A stretch of DNA of 64,000 nucleotides, taken from assembly GCA_963556495.2 (NCBI GenBank), contig OY747705.1:3849501-3913500 (forward strand). The letters run 5' to 3'. The stretch is from Valencia hispanica. Lineage: Eukaryota; Chordata; Actinopteri; Cyprinodontiformes; Valenciidae. Numbering within the stretch: the stretch's first letter is position 1; every line of letters starts with the position of its first letter. Shown piece after piece: positions 9,384-21,270 of this stretch. Made by a program: the position numbers and the translations under genes. The notes under the pieces are model-generated. The model was not told where the DNA came from. It saw only the letters and a list, made by a program, of their open reading frames with translations, and ran no database searches.

Positions 9384-10096
9384 TTTTGTACCCTTCTGTC
9401 ATTGTATTCATCACATCACATCCATCCTCTGCACTTTTGAAAAGCTTGCTACACCACTGCTCACAGCTCTCTCAAGCTGCTGCTCCAACATATTGGACCA
9501 TAGAAGATGGCGGCTGCTACTACAGAGAAGAAGTTAAGCTCCCTCTGCACTTCAACAGAGATAGTCTCTTATCCGAGAGCATCAGTTTTGTCCAGGTGAA
9601 CACCCACGTACTATTGAGTCCACTATCTCAAATTCCACTCCCTGTTACAATCCATTGATGTTTATAGATTTGTTTAATTGTTTTTTGGGTTGTTTTGAGC
9701 TTTTTATTAGTTATCGCAATATCTCATCATTTTCCTGTGTTAGTTCTGTTTTACTTAATTTCTCTCATTAGGATTGTTCTCTGGTTTGAGTCTCTTTCTG
9801 GTGTTAATACTTCTGTTTCCTTCTGTTTTGTTTCTCTCCTCTCCTCCCTGTTATATTTATTAATGTCTTTATTTTCTATTAGGCTCTTTTATTCTTCTGT
9901 ACTTAGATCCCTTAGTTACCTTGGAGTTAGTTCTTACATTATTCATTTAAGATTATTTTCTGTCTAGTCTTCTCTTCTGTTTACACCTTTCTTTTTCTCC
10001 TCTGTTTCCTCCTTGCCATTCTCCTTCCCTGCCCAGCTGTTAGTGATATCCAATCTTCCCTTTCTCTCTCTCTTTCTCACCTGCATTCGGTTGTCA
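9384..10096. other. Pyrimidine-rich non-coding stretch
   Basis: T/C-rich plus strand with many tttct and ctctct runs; open frames here encode low-complexity Leu/Ser/Phe peptides and lack domains. It is the target into which the I-clade LINE copy at 10124-10504 inserted. Near 9505 a short aagatggcggctg motif occurs, of unknown meaning. Confidence 0.5.
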
Positions 10097-10123
10097 CTAA
10101 TTGGTTCTCAGGTTCTCACTGTC

Positions 10124-10504
10124 ACTGCTCTTCTTCTTCTTCTTCTTCTTTTTTGGTTTTATTGGCGGGTGGCAACCAACTTTCAGGTGCATTTCCGCCA
10201 CCTACTGTGTAGGAGTGTGAGTCAGAGTAAGAAGATCCCTGAGTGAGAATAAAAAAGAAAAGAAAAAAAAAAACTAAATTCTATCTAGAAGATTACTTTT
10301 CTTAATAAATTCTAAAACTAATTTATAGATACTGCATTCCCCATTTAACAATGTTTTTAAATTATACCTTTCATATCCTTTCTCTTTCAACTTTTCCTTT
10401 AATATCCTCCTGTTTGTTATATATTTACTACAATAACACAATACATGTTCCACGGTCTCCTTATCTTTTCCACAATCACATAAGCCTGTTGGATGCTTCC
10501 CCAT
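10124..10504 (-). mobile_element. Short 5'-truncated I-clade LINE with 27-base target duplication
   Basis: A perfect 27-base direct repeat (10097-10123 and 10505-10531, starting ctaattggttctcaggttct) flanks this copy. On the minus strand it contains the last 76 codons of ORF2 (10274-10504), a 3' UTR with the ggttgccacccgccaataaa motif, and a (GAA)n tail at 10130-10152, the usual end of fish I/Nimb LINEs. The ORF2 end has CDCGKDKETVEHVLCYC, a zinc-finger-like C-terminus. The 5' end is cut at 10504. It lies directly beyond the 3' end of the larger I LINE. Confidence 0.78.
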
Positions 10505-10535
10505 CTAATTGGTTCTCAGGTTCTCACTGTCTCAT

Positions 10536-10592
10536 TCTTCTTCTTCTTCTTCTTCTTCTTCTTCTTCTTCTTCTTCTTCTTCTTCTTCTTTG
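10536..10592. repeat. (TTC)n microsatellite at the 3' end of the large I LINE
   Basis: About 18 TTC units. On the minus strand this is a (GAA)n run directly joined to ORF2 coding sequence (reading SIQ followed by poly-Arg). It probably began as the tail of the LINE insertion or as an internal AGAAGA site that expanded. Frames crossing it show long Leu, Ser or Arg runs that are artefacts. Confidence 0.9.
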
Positions 10593-13500
10593 AATACTAA
10601 ACAAATGTCTTCCTTTTTCTCCTCTTATCCACAATTCTTGCCATTCACTCATCATATGCTTCTTAATCACTGCTCTTACTTCTTTGTTACTAACAGGAAT
10701 CTCTACCCATGTATTTAATTTAGTAGCTTGTTTAGCATAAAAATCTACTATTTCATTTCCCTCCACTCCTTTATGTGCTGGGACCCACATAAATCTTATG
10801 TTTGTTCCTAGTTTATCCAATCTAAAAAGAATTGCATATATTTCTGTGATAATATCTATCCTACTGACCGATGTTATTGATTTGATTGCCACTAGTGCTG
10901 ACAGAGAATCTGAACAAATTATTCCTTTTTTAATTCTATTTTGTTCTATCCAGCTTAAACTAAATAAAATTGCTAATAATTCTACTGTAAATACTGATTG
11001 TTTGGAGTTCTTATTTTAACATATTTTTCTAAACTTGGAATATAAAAAGAAAAACCTGTTCTTTCATCTTCTGGGTTCTTTGAACCATCTGTATATATTG
11101 GAGTATAATTTTTATGAATACTGTTTAATCTGTTAACTACAATATTATCCCAGTTTACTTTACCACTGAGTACTTTACCTTTATTTTCTTCCATTTTTCT
11201 TTTTATATAAAAGTCTATACTACAATCAGTAAATATCCACTTTGGATATACTGAATATATAAATGTCTTTTTAAAATTTATCTCCTTTAATTTATATACT
11301 TTTGCTAATTTATTTGCTTTTCCAATCATACACTCATATTTTTCATTTCTATTTTCCCAAAAAAGAAACATTTCTTTATCAATTAAAAACTCTTTTTCTG
11401 TACTTCCCTGTATACTTGCCCAATAACTTAATAATAATTGTTTGAATCTCAAAGTAATTGGCATTTCAACTTGCAACGAAGCTATAGGAGTTGACTTCAT
11501 AGCTCCACTGCATATTCTTAATGCCTGATTTTGTATTTTTTCAATTTTATTTAATAAAGTTTTACAAGCAGCACTATACACTATACTTCCGTAATCAATC
11601 ACTGATCTAATCATTGTTATATATATTTGTTTTAATGCTATGGCACTTGTACCCCAATCTGTTCCTTTTAAACACCTCATTATATTTATTACTTTTTTAC
11701 ATTTCTCTTTTATTTTACTTATATTTTCCTTCCAGATTAATTTACAATCAAAGATAATTCCTAAATATCTAAAACTCTGCACTTGATCTAACTTTTCTCC
11801 ATATAATTTAAGATTTATTACTGCATTTCCATACTTTTAGTTTTATCCACTGAAAATTTAAATCCCCAATCAAATGACCATCTTTCTACTTTTAATATTT
11901 CTTCTTGTATTTTCTTCTGTATGTGCTGAATATTTCTTCCCCTTTTCCATAAAGCTCCATCATCAGCAAAAAGAGCCCTTCCAAAATCATACCCTATATT
12001 ATTAAAAACATCATTTATCATTATAGTGAATAAAACTGGACTAACTATACTGCCTTGGGGAGTTCCGTTTTCAACTAAATAACTTTTAGATTTTTTGTCT
12101 CCTATTTTTACTTGAATAGTTCTATTAAATAAAAAATTTTTAATCTATTCATAAATTCTTCCTTTGATTCCTATTCTTTTCAGCTTTATTAATAATCCCT
12201 CTTTCCAAACCATATCATAAGCTTTTTCTATATCAAAAAATACTGCAATTAGGCTCTCTTTATTATTCTGTGCTTTTCTTATTTCATTTTCTAAATATAC
12301 TATTGGATCCATTGTCCCCCTGTCTTTCCTAAATCCACTTTGATATTTTGTAATTAAATTATTGCTTTCAAGATAATAATTCATTCTCTCTGTAATCATT
12401 CTTTCCAATAATTTTCCTATATTAGAAGTAAGTGCTATTGGCCTATAATTTTCTGGCTTACTTGAGTCTTTTCCTGGTTTCAGTATCTGTATAATTAATG
12501 ATTCTTTCCAATTTTTTGGTATTTGTCCCTCTATCCAAACTTTATTATATAAGCTTAATAATTTCATCTTCATTTTACTTCCTAAATGATTAATAATTTC
12601 ATACGTGATTTTATCATTTCCAGGTGCAGTTTTTTTACTTTTCCCTAATGACTTTTCCAATTCTTCCTGACTAAACTGTATGTCCATTAATGACATTTTA
12701 TTCCCTTCCTCCTTTTCTCCATCATATTTTCTTCTAGTTTCTTCTCTTTTCTTCCTTCTATCCTCTGATAGATTTTCATTACTATTTATTTTAACAAAAG
12801 TTTTAGCTAATACTTCTGCTTTGTCCTCATTTTTAATAACTAACTCATCTCCTATTTTGAGTACTGGATAATTCCATTCTCTATAAATTCCTTTCATTTT
12901 CCTTATCATTCCCCAGACTTCATTTATTGGAGTTGTTCTTCCAATTTTATCACAAAAACTTCTCCAACTTTCCCTTTTTGTTCTTTTTATTACTTTCCTT
13001 ACCTTTGCTTGTAATCTTTTATAATTTATTAAATTGTCATAATTATGAGTCTTTTTTTAATACTTTTAAACTTTTATTTCTTTCCTTAATTGCTTTCTCA
13101 CAATTCTGATTCCACCAAGGAACAGTTTTCCTGTTCATACTTCCCTTACTTTTTGGTATTGTTACCTCTGCTGCTTCTATAATAACTTTTCTAAAAGTTT
13201 CTTCAATTTTTTCCACATTATTCTCCAAATTTACTTTCTCTTGATTTTCTTCACATAAATTTTAAAATTTACACCAATTCGCTTTATTAAAGATCCATCT
13301 TCCTTCCCTTTCCCCATTTGATGATTTTTTTAAATTCATTTATCTTTATAAAAATAGGATAATGACCACTACCTACTAAATTATCTTGAACATCCCAATT
13401 ACTATTTCCTGCCAACTCATTTGATATTAATGTAATATCGATAGCTGATGTTTTCCCTGTATTTATATTTACTCTTGTCCCTCTTCCGTCATTTAAATTC

Positions 13501-14052
13501 ACTAAATTTAGTTCATCCATAAACTCTTCAATTACTTCTCCATTTAAGTCTGTTTTTTCTCCTCCCCATAAATTATTATGTGCATTAAAGTCCCCACAAA
13601 TTAACAGATTTTTTTTTATTATCTTCTATCATTAATTTCAATTTATCTAATTCTAATTTCTTACATGGATTATAATAGTTTATTATATATAATCTCTTAT
13701 TATTTATAAATATTTCTATGCTAATAAATTCTTCATCTTTCCCTATTTTAACAACTCTATAATTTATATCATTTTTAATAAATGTAGCACATCCTCCCCC
13801 TTTACCTTCTTTCCTATCTCTTCTAATGACGTTATATGGAACTAATTTAAACTCTATTTTATTATTTAACCACGTTTCTTGTACACATATTATATCTGGC
13901 TTTTCTATTTGTTCTTCTATATATCTTTTAAACTCTTGACCATTTGCAATCAGACTTCTCCCATTCCATTGTAAGATTTTTACAATTTTTACCCTAGACC
14001 TCCTCCATCTTGGCTTGAGTGGGCACTCAGATTTTGTCTTACTTCCTCCCAT
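10593..14052 (-). pseudogene. I-clade LINE ORF2: endonuclease, RT, RNase H (broken)
   Basis: Order from the 5' end: AP endonuclease (13585-14052, motifs LQWNGRSL, ICVQETWL, GKGGGCATF; then 13287-13520 with DITL and SGHYPI), linker (13043-13228, VPWWNQNCEKAI), RT (12145-12909 YRPIALTSNIGKLLERM and FFDIEKAYD; 11818-12021 LFADDGALWKRG; 10982-11782 YLGIIFDCKLIW) and RNase H (YTDGSK near 11085, VELLAIL, CSDSLSAL, VPAHKGVEGNEIVD). All four RNase H acidic sites are readable. Breaks: one extra A in a poly-A run near 13615; a TAG replacing an expected Trp at about 12142; a small deletion with frameshift near 11800; a frameshift near 11000. It nicks target DNA and copies LINE RNA in intact relatives. 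Confidence 0.85.
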
Positions 14053-15317
14053 GACAACTCATTTAAATCCAAATGATTTGCTGTAGCTTTTACTATGATT
14101 TGGATTCTCTCTGTTTTTGACTTTGTCTCCATTGTAGCATTGATTACCCCGGCTATAAATGTCACAAGCTTTTTCATATCTATCCATACTTTTCCTTTTA
14201 TTTCTTTTTCCTTTCCTTTACTTAATTCTTCCGCTGACACACTTGATAACACACTCCTCTCTCTATCTTTCCCCACCATTTTGACTGCTTCTGCATATGT
14301 CACTTTATTTTGAACTTTTGTTTGATTAATCTGGATCTCTCTTTTCATCATTTGACAACCTCCATATGCTGCACTATGCTCTCCTCCACAGTTACAACAT
14401 TTTGGCTTTTCTTTGTTTCCACATTCCTCAAACCCATGATTCTCCCCACATCTCGGGCATCTCCTTTTCCCTTTACAAACATTTGCTGTGTGATTAAATC
14501 TTTGGCAGTTGAAGCATCTGATAGGTTTTGGAGTAAAGTTTCTCACTGAGTATGATATGTATCCCAAGAACACATGATGTGGTAAGCTTTCCCCTTCAAA
14601 GACTATCACCACTGCTTCTTTCTCTTTTTTGACTCCATCCCGAAATTCTGTTAAAATCTTTATATCTTTCACTTTTGCTCCTCTCAAGTTAGCCTTGATT
14701 TCATCCACTGGTATCTCCACTGGAATTCCCCAAACCACTCCTTTTGGTCCTTGATCCCTAACTCCCACCTTGCTCACACTTATTACTTTATGTTTTCCTA
14801 CTTCCTTCATTTTGCGCGCTTTCTCTCTCTGATCTTCATTTTTACACACAATAAGTAGGTTTCCATCTCTTAACACTTTTGCTAACTTAATGTCACCTAT
14901 TTGATTTTTCAGTATCATTGTTAGCTTGACTGGACTCATTTTATTTATTCAGTTTTCTTCATTGAATCTCAAAATGATTTTAAATTCACTTCCCTCATCT
15001 TCTCCGCTCTTATTTACAACAGTTTTCCTTTGCTTCCTTGTCTTTTCCTCTTCTGACCCGTACCCTCTTTTACTCTTCATTGTTTCCTGTTCATAATCCA
15101 TACTATCTTCACTTGTATAATTCTCAATGTCTCCCCACTCCTTCTCATTCACTACACAGCTGTGCCTACCCGCCTTTGGTTGATCTCTTTCTTTTGGCGT
15201 TCTTCTTTTTGTTTCTTCCATTTGAATTCCTCTTCTTCTGAACATCCAGGCTTTTTCAAGATCTTTCCTTTTTCCATTCACTATCACTTTGTTCTCTGAT
15301 AATCCTCCTTTTTTCAT
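13989..15317 (-). pseudogene. I-clade LINE ORF1, nucleic-acid-binding protein (one stop)
   Basis: Two frames, 14949-15317 (122 codons) and 13989-14939 (316 codons), are in the same phase and separated only by a TGA at 14949, so a single nonsense change splits one ORF of about 440 codons. The second part has three zinc knuckles: CFNCQRFNHTANVC (residues 142-155), CPRCGENHGFEEC (161-173) and CCNCGGEHSAAYGGC (181-195). Such proteins coat LINE RNA in the cytoplasm. The first part is highly charged and lysine/glutamate rich. The 3' end overlaps the ORF2 start by about 60 bases, normal for this clade. Confidence 0.85.
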
Positions 15318-15420
15318 TTACTTTTTTCGCAACACGCCTGGTGCGGCCAGACGCGGAACTCCTCACTGTCACTCCTCATTCCTCCTCAGTATATTTAAGA
15401 TGTCTGATTTCCGTTGTTCT

Positions 15421-16349
15421 TAGCTGGACCCTCCATTTATAATCCCCGTTTTCGATCCCTGCATTTATCTCCCATGTACTCCAGTCTGACTTTGTAAGTT
15501 CTTTGGTTTATACAGTTATTAAAGAAGTCTCGTTTAACACAGTTTTCTGAATTTTGGTCCTCCAAAACATTATACTCCCTGGATGTTCACCTTTGTCTGT
15601 GTGGTGGTTCTGTACCTGCAGAAATCTCCTTGGCTTTTCTTGTGTGCCTTGGGGTATTTGTTCAGTCATGTGACTGGGATAGTGATGCAGCACAGGATTT
15701 TGCGGTGGAAGCAGACAAGAAATTCACTTCAATTCAAAAATACTTTATGGATTCCAGAGGGTAAATAGGTGTTGCAACTCATGTTATTCAAGTTTATTCA
15801 CAGGCGTTGTGATGCTGATGGCTTGAGCCAGGAATCATCACCTGTAGCAGTCTGTATTACAGCTGGTCTGAAGCAGGTCAAGATTTTAATATAGGTGGTG
15901 GTGTTTTTTTCATGTATATAAATGGAGGATTGACTCTATTGGCCTGTCTATACCGCTCTAACTTCCATACTTGCATCCTATTTTTTGCTTTGGCAGGCTT
16001 CACCTCTCTTCATTCTGAGTAACCGCACTGCCACTGATGGAGCGTGTCGTAAACAAGCAAATTTAATGAAATTTCTACTGGCAGAGATCACTTGCCATTG
16101 GGGACACTGTGCATCTAATGTACCTATTAATTCAGAAAATGAGATATGAGTGAGTTATGCAAAGTAATATTGCTCATTATGTCTAGGCTGATTGCATTAA
16201 GCTGGAATTTAATTGAGATGCCAGAACACCAGAGGAGATGCTTCAGAGACTTTAAAATGTTAGGACTAATGCTGCAGCATGAATTTTAGAATCACAGTGA
16301 ACAGCTTAGACATCAAACATTCACAACAAATAGAACAGGGAGGTAGCAA
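15421..16349. other. Mostly non-coding stretch with a Rex1-like tail
   Basis: Contains the Rex1-like fragment listed separately at 15724-15880. The rest shows no domain or recognisable element. Frames at 15508-15768 are short and chance-like. Confidence 0.5.
15724..15880 (-). repeat. Diverged Rex1-like LINE 3' tail
   Basis: Reads aattcaaaaatactttatgg, then attccagagggtaaa, clearly the same tail as at 7351 and 40251 but with many substitutions and small indels. About 150 bases, 5'-truncated, minus orientation. It is the oldest of the three Rex1-type tails by eye. Confidence 0.6.
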
Positions 16350-18622
16350 TGTTTATCTGAAAGTCAAGCGATGGCCCTGGATTCACCACTAACTGCAGTT
16401 GAACTCCAGGAGGCCCTCCAAGGCATGCCCAATAAAAAGGCTCCAGGCCCAGATGGATTTCCAGCAGAGTTCTATAAAGAATTCTGGAATATTCTGGCAC
16501 CAAGATTCCACAGAATGCTGCAGGAAACCAAGGAAAATGGCCGACTCCCACCAAATATTAATTCTGCCTACATTAGTCTTCTACTAAAATCAGGTAAAGA
16601 CCCTTTGTTTCCCACCAGCTATCGTCCCATATCCCTCATTAATGTTGATCTTAAAATAATCTGCAAAGCCCTCGCAAAAAGGATAGAGAAAGTAAACCCA
16701 TTTATAATACATCCTGATCAAACTGGTTTTATTAAAGGGAGACATTCATCCACAAATTCACGTAGACTAATAGATTTAATAGATTTTTCTTACTGTATAA
16801 ACATTAAAACTGTATTTATTCTCTAGATGCAGAAAAAGCATTTGATAGAGTTAACTGGGAATTCTTATTTGTAACCTTATATAAATTTGGCCTAGGAAAT
16901 TCTTTTATAAAATGGTTGAAAATATTATACAGTTCACCAACAGCATGTATCAGGACTAATAACCAAAAATCATCTAGGTTTTATCTTCAGAGAGGTACCA
17001 GGCAGGGATGTCCTCTCTCTCCCTCCCTGTTCGCTATTTTTATTGAACCACTAGCTGCAGCAATCAGGCAAACTCACAATATTAAAGGCATAAAAATCAA
17101 TAACATAGAACATAAAATCAGTCTTTATGCAGATGATGTATTACTTTTTCTCCAGCATTCACAAACCTCTTTCTCTCAGGTAATCGGGTTGATAAACTCT
17201 TACTCAAATGTTTCAGGTTATTCTATAAATTGGTTAGAATTCTTCCAATCAATTGTTCTGTCCAGAATCCAACTAATACACAACTGCAGTCAGGGAATAT
17301 TACTTATTTAGGTATCAATGTCTCACCAAGACTGGCAGATTTAATAAAGCTAAACTACATCCCACTTTAAAAAAAGTGGAAGATGATCTTGCTAGATGGA
17401 AATCCCTACCCAAATCACTTATGGGAAGGGTTGCTTCAATAAAAATGATGGTTTTGCCCAGAATCAACTACTTATTCTCAATGATCCCAAGTAAACCATC
17501 ACTAGACTGGTTTAGATCTCTGGACACCTATCTCTAAATTTCTTTGGAAAGATAAACCCCCACATATCAGCTTAAAAACACTGCAGAAGACCAAAGAAAA
17601 AGGAGGTCTAAATCTACCAAACTTCCATCATTATTTCTTAGCCAACCGGCTCCAATACATCTCAAGATGGTTAAAACATAGCTACCTAGACGAGTCCTGG
17701 ATAGACATAGTCCACAATAATCCCATGCAGACGTACACCCATCTGGAATAACCCCGACATCTTGCAAAAAAAATGTATGATAAGTTTTCCAGTCTGGAGG
17801 TGCAATGGAAATGAATACCTGGAACATATATTTGAAGGAACAGACTTTATCTCATTTAATACATTAATTACACAATATGGAATTGATAAAAACAAATTCT
17901 TAGAATATCAACAAATTAAATCTATTATTAAAGGTAAATTTAGGCTCAATACAGCTGAATTACAAATTCCAGCAAGAGTTTTAGATTTTCTTAATCTCAA
18001 CCCCCCCAAATTGCTGTCTAAAATATACAAAACTTTATCTACATTAGATGAATCAATAGCCATCCCTATTTCAAAATGGGAGGTGGATTTATCAGCCAGC
18101 TTTGACCAAAACGTCTGGTCTCATATGTTTAAGAACCTTTAATATAACAAAAAAATCCTCATTTGCAATTAATACAATACAAAATCCTTCATAGAGTACA
18201 CTATACAGGTCAACGAATGTTTAGGATGGGTTTTACATCGTCTAATACCTGCTTACAATGCACAAGCAATATACCAGATACTTATATTCATGCGCTTTGG
18301 TTCTGTCCACCTGTTAAGAAATTTTGGTGCCAGATATGTGAGGACTTATCAAAGTGTCTGAAATGTAACATCCTACCATCTCCCTCAGTTTGCCTGTTAG
18401 GAAATTTAAATGATGTCACCATGGACACAATGTCAGTTCTAATGGTTCACATTGCCTTATGCATCGCTAAGAAAACTATCCTCCTGAACTGGAAAAAATA
18501 AAAAAGCTCTTAATATTAATCAGTATAGAAATCTCTTGTTGGACCATATTGGTCTTGAGACGGCCTCTGGCTCCATATCTGATCAATCTCTCTGGGCTCC
18601 TTTGATCGGCTCCATCACCTAG
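16350..18622 (+). pseudogene. L1-like LINE ORF2, RT and C-terminal domain (broken)
   Basis: Plus-strand fragments: 16371-16826 (KKAPGPDGFPAEFYKEFW, YRPISLINVDLKIICKALA, DQTGFIKGRHSS), then a one-base shift to LDAEKAFDRVNWEF, 16916-17311 (RQGCPLSPSLFAIFIEPLAA and motif C YADD at residues 71-74), and a decayed thumb to 17760. From 17762 to 18501 comes the L1-type C-terminal domain with a CLQC...HALWFC...KKFWCQIC zinc-finger-like array. The frame continues past a stop near 18500 to TAG at 18620-18622. The endonuclease is missing. Catalytic residues are preserved but at least three frameshifts break the frame. Confidence 0.8.
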
Positions 18623-19440
18623 TAGGGGTGGGGGGCACTTGGTTTTGTCGTTTGGGATACTGTTGCTGATGTGGGGGTTTTGGGGTTGGAGGCGTCTGGG
18701 GGGGACCCCTGGGGGTGGGATCACTGGGCGGATGGGGCGCTGGACGTCGTGGCCGGCCTGGGGTTGGGCTTTGGGTGGTAACTCCTGATGGCTGCATGCG
18801 GTGCCTTGGGGGGGTTGCACTGGCGGACATGGGTTACTGGCCTGGTGGCCGTGCTGCGCCTGGGTAGGGTCTGGGGAGGGCCGCACCCCCTAGCTGTGGT
18901 CCTGGCTGGGGGTCGGCCGGCGTGGGGTCTCTGTCGCTTGTGGGGGTTGGGGCCGGCCAGCCAGCGGCCGGCATGTGCGGCCCACTCTCTCTTTTTCTCT
19001 GGGCCGATTGTCATCGCCGGTCCCTGTATGGCGTCTCGCCTTGTTTGCTGGTCGCGGCAGCTGGGTGGCATTTCTGGGCCGGATCAGTCCTTTTTCACAC
19101 TGGACTTGGCTCCTGGGTCTTGGTCTTTGTGCAGGGCGCTGGGGTCGGGCATTTGGTCGGACTTGCGGGTGGACTGGCCGGGTGGTGGGCGTGCAGGGCA
19201 GGTGGGTGGGGCGCTGGGTTTGGTCTCCTGCCGGGCCGTTGAGCAGCAGTGGTCGCTCCACAAGGAATGGGGCTGGTGGATGTCGGCCTGGTGGATCGGC
19301 TGGGCAGGTACGTCGCCGTGGTTCGGGCTGCGGGGGCCTCCGGTGTGCGGGTGGCGCTGGGGGCCTCCTTTGCTGGCGGGGAGGCTGTTGCTGTGTAGCG
19401 ACACCTGTCTCATATAAGGAGATATCATTATGCTTCCAAC
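18623..19440 (+). repeat. G-rich 3' UTR of the L1-like LINE
   Basis: About 800 bases with very high G content on the plus strand and many runs of four or more G (for example near 18627, 18700 and 18810). It follows directly on the L1 ORF2 stop. A comparable G-rich block precedes a poly-A tail at 38338-39746, which supports the 3' UTR reading. Long open frames on both strands here (Gly/Trp/Arg-rich in one direction, Pro/Arg/Gln-rich in the other) reflect composition, not genes. G-quadruplex potential is high. The poly-A end is not seen; the Tc1 element starts at 19468. Confidence 0.65.
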
Positions 19441-20075
19441 CCAAATGACTGGCAGATGATTCAGTTACAGTGAAGAACATAAGTATTTGAACACCCTGCG
19501 ATTTTGCAAGTTCTCCCACTTAGAAATTATGGAGGGGTCTGAAATGCATATTGTAGGTGTATTTCCACTGTGAGACACAGCATTTTTTTAAATTAATGAA
19601 ATAACATTGTCTGATTTTTAAAGAATTCATTTGTATTTTATTGATGCACATCAGTATTTGGACACCTGGAAAAAAGCTGTGTTAATATTTGGTATAAAGC
19701 CTTTGTTTTCAATTACAGAGGTTAAATATTTCCTGTTGTTCTTGACCAGGTTTGCACACACTGCAACAGGAATTTTGGCCCACTCCTCCACACATATCTT
19801 CTCTAGATCTGTCAGGTTTCGGGACTGTCGCTGAGCAACACAGAGTTTCAGCTCCCTCCAAAGATTTTCTATTGCATTTAGGTCTGGAGACTGGCTAGGC
19901 CACTCCAGAACCTTGATATTCTTACGGAGCCACTCCTTAGTTATCATGGCTGTGTGCTTCGGGTAATTTTCATGTTGAAAGATCTAGCCACGACCCATCT
20001 TTAATGCTCTGACTGAGGGAAGGAGGTTGTTCCTCAAAATCTCACAATACAAGGCCCCATTCATCCTCTCCTTAA

Positions 20076-20950
20076 GGGCGCACTCCACAACTTTGCCAAT
20101 ATTTGCCATCTGTAGCCCTCAAAGGCTTGTGGTGTAACGTCACTGTCGTAAAACCAAATCTCCATGGAGCGCTTCTGAAGAGGCCAGTGTACGCTTTTAC
20201 AAACTCGCTAGCCAAATCAACAAAACACATCAAACTAACGGCGTGTCGGTTGGTAAACCATCAGTATCAAGCAGTAATGTTAAGCGATGAGGTAGGTCTA
20301 CAGTATTAAGATTTTTATATGATCAATTTATCTGAAGCATAGTGTATGGTAATTACAGCGAAAATATACTGTGTATACCATGGTAACAAGCATTTACCAT
20401 CAAAATGTCAACCAATGACGAGATTCTGAATTTAAAAAATCTTTGAGAAGTAAAACTAACATTGTTATCAGTGTCAAATAGATAAGTTATACATGTGAGT
20501 TGATGAATACACCACAGCCATGCCCTTTTTACAGAAGGATATAACTCGGTTAGTTCAGCATCTGTATTACATCCTGTTGTTTCTCTAAGAGCTCTAAAGC
20601 GAGGAAAAGTTAGGCCAATGTTGGCTCTTGTCTTGTCTCTTGCTCTCTTTCTATCACTTTCTCTTTTTCTTTTCCTCTATTCTTCTGATGGTCTTCTTTG
20701 GTTTCTTTGGTGGATGTGCCATGGCTCAAGTCTCAAGTTTGTTTATATGCGTTTGGTAGCGTGTGATGTAATGCAGTAAAGCGAAACTCAGTCAGTACTT
20801 CCGGGAGAGAAAATTGTATAGTGTGGTTTTCAGCAGGGGGATGCTCCCAGGCAGTGACAGCTCCCAAAATGAACATGATAAATGCCGGTGTGCCGCCAAA
20901 ACATTTCTAAAACACATCTTTTTAAGGTAGAAAAGTTGTGGAGTGCGCCT
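20076..20950. mobile_element. TTAA-flanked MITE nested in Tc1
   Basis: TTAA at 20072-20075 and 20951-20954. Termini gggcgcactccacaacttt and aaagttgtggagtgcgcct are inverted repeats with 18 of 19 matches. Excising the element with one TTAA restores Tc1 sequence (ctctccttaatacagtgcag). Length 875 bases, no transposase. The start GG and TTAA fit Kolobok. The short frame at 20103-20309 has no recognised domain. Confidence 0.85.
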
Positions 20951-21270
20951 TTAATACAGTGCAGTCGTCCTGTCCCCTTCGCAAAAAAGCACCCCCAAAG
21001 CATGATGTTTCCACCCCCATGCTTCACAGTAGGGATGGTGCTCTTGGGATGCAACTCAGCATTCTTTTTCCTCCGAACACGGCGAGTGAAGTTTAGACCA
21101 AAAAGTTCTATTTTGGTCTCGTCTAACCACACGACTTTCTCCCATGCCTCCTCTGGATCATTCAGATGGTCATCGGCAAATTTCAGACGGGCCTGGACAT
21201 GTGATGACTTGAGCAGGGGAACCTGCTGTGCAATACATGATTTTAAACCATGATGGTGTAGTGTTCTACC

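Larger units (their letters stand above)
10593..15420 (-). mobile_element. Near full-length I/Nimb-clade LINE, 3'-shortened
   Basis: Minus-strand LINE with ORF1 (13989-15317), ORF2 endonuclease, reverse transcriptase and RNase H. RNase H within ORF2, a zinc-knuckle ORF1 and overlapping ORFs place it in the I superfamily. The 3' end is abnormal: coding stops after the RNase H domain at the (TTC)n tract, so the ORF2 C-terminus and 3' UTR are missing. Upstream of ORF1, 15318-15420 is a short GC-richer stretch that may be the 5' UTR; I could not fix its outer limit. Damage is modest: a few stops and one-base indels. Confidence 0.85.

Noticed and set aside
9505..9520. aagatggcggc motif as a host promoter element (YY1-like)
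   Set aside because: A single short match with no adjoining exon, CpG island or transcript evidence.
9695..10246. Leu/Ser/Phe-rich frames resembling membrane proteins
   Set aside because: The T/C-rich sequence forces hydrophobic codons; no start context, no family resemblance.
10351..10892. Poly-Leu, poly-Ser and poly-Arg proteins
   Set aside because: Artefacts of the (TTC)n microsatellite at 10536-10592.
18788..19519. Overlapping open frames of up to 209 codons on both strands
   Set aside because: They are Gly/Trp/Arg-rich one way and Pro/Arg/Gln-rich the other, in an extremely G-rich block that follows an L1 ORF2 stop. No domain; composition explains the lack of stops.
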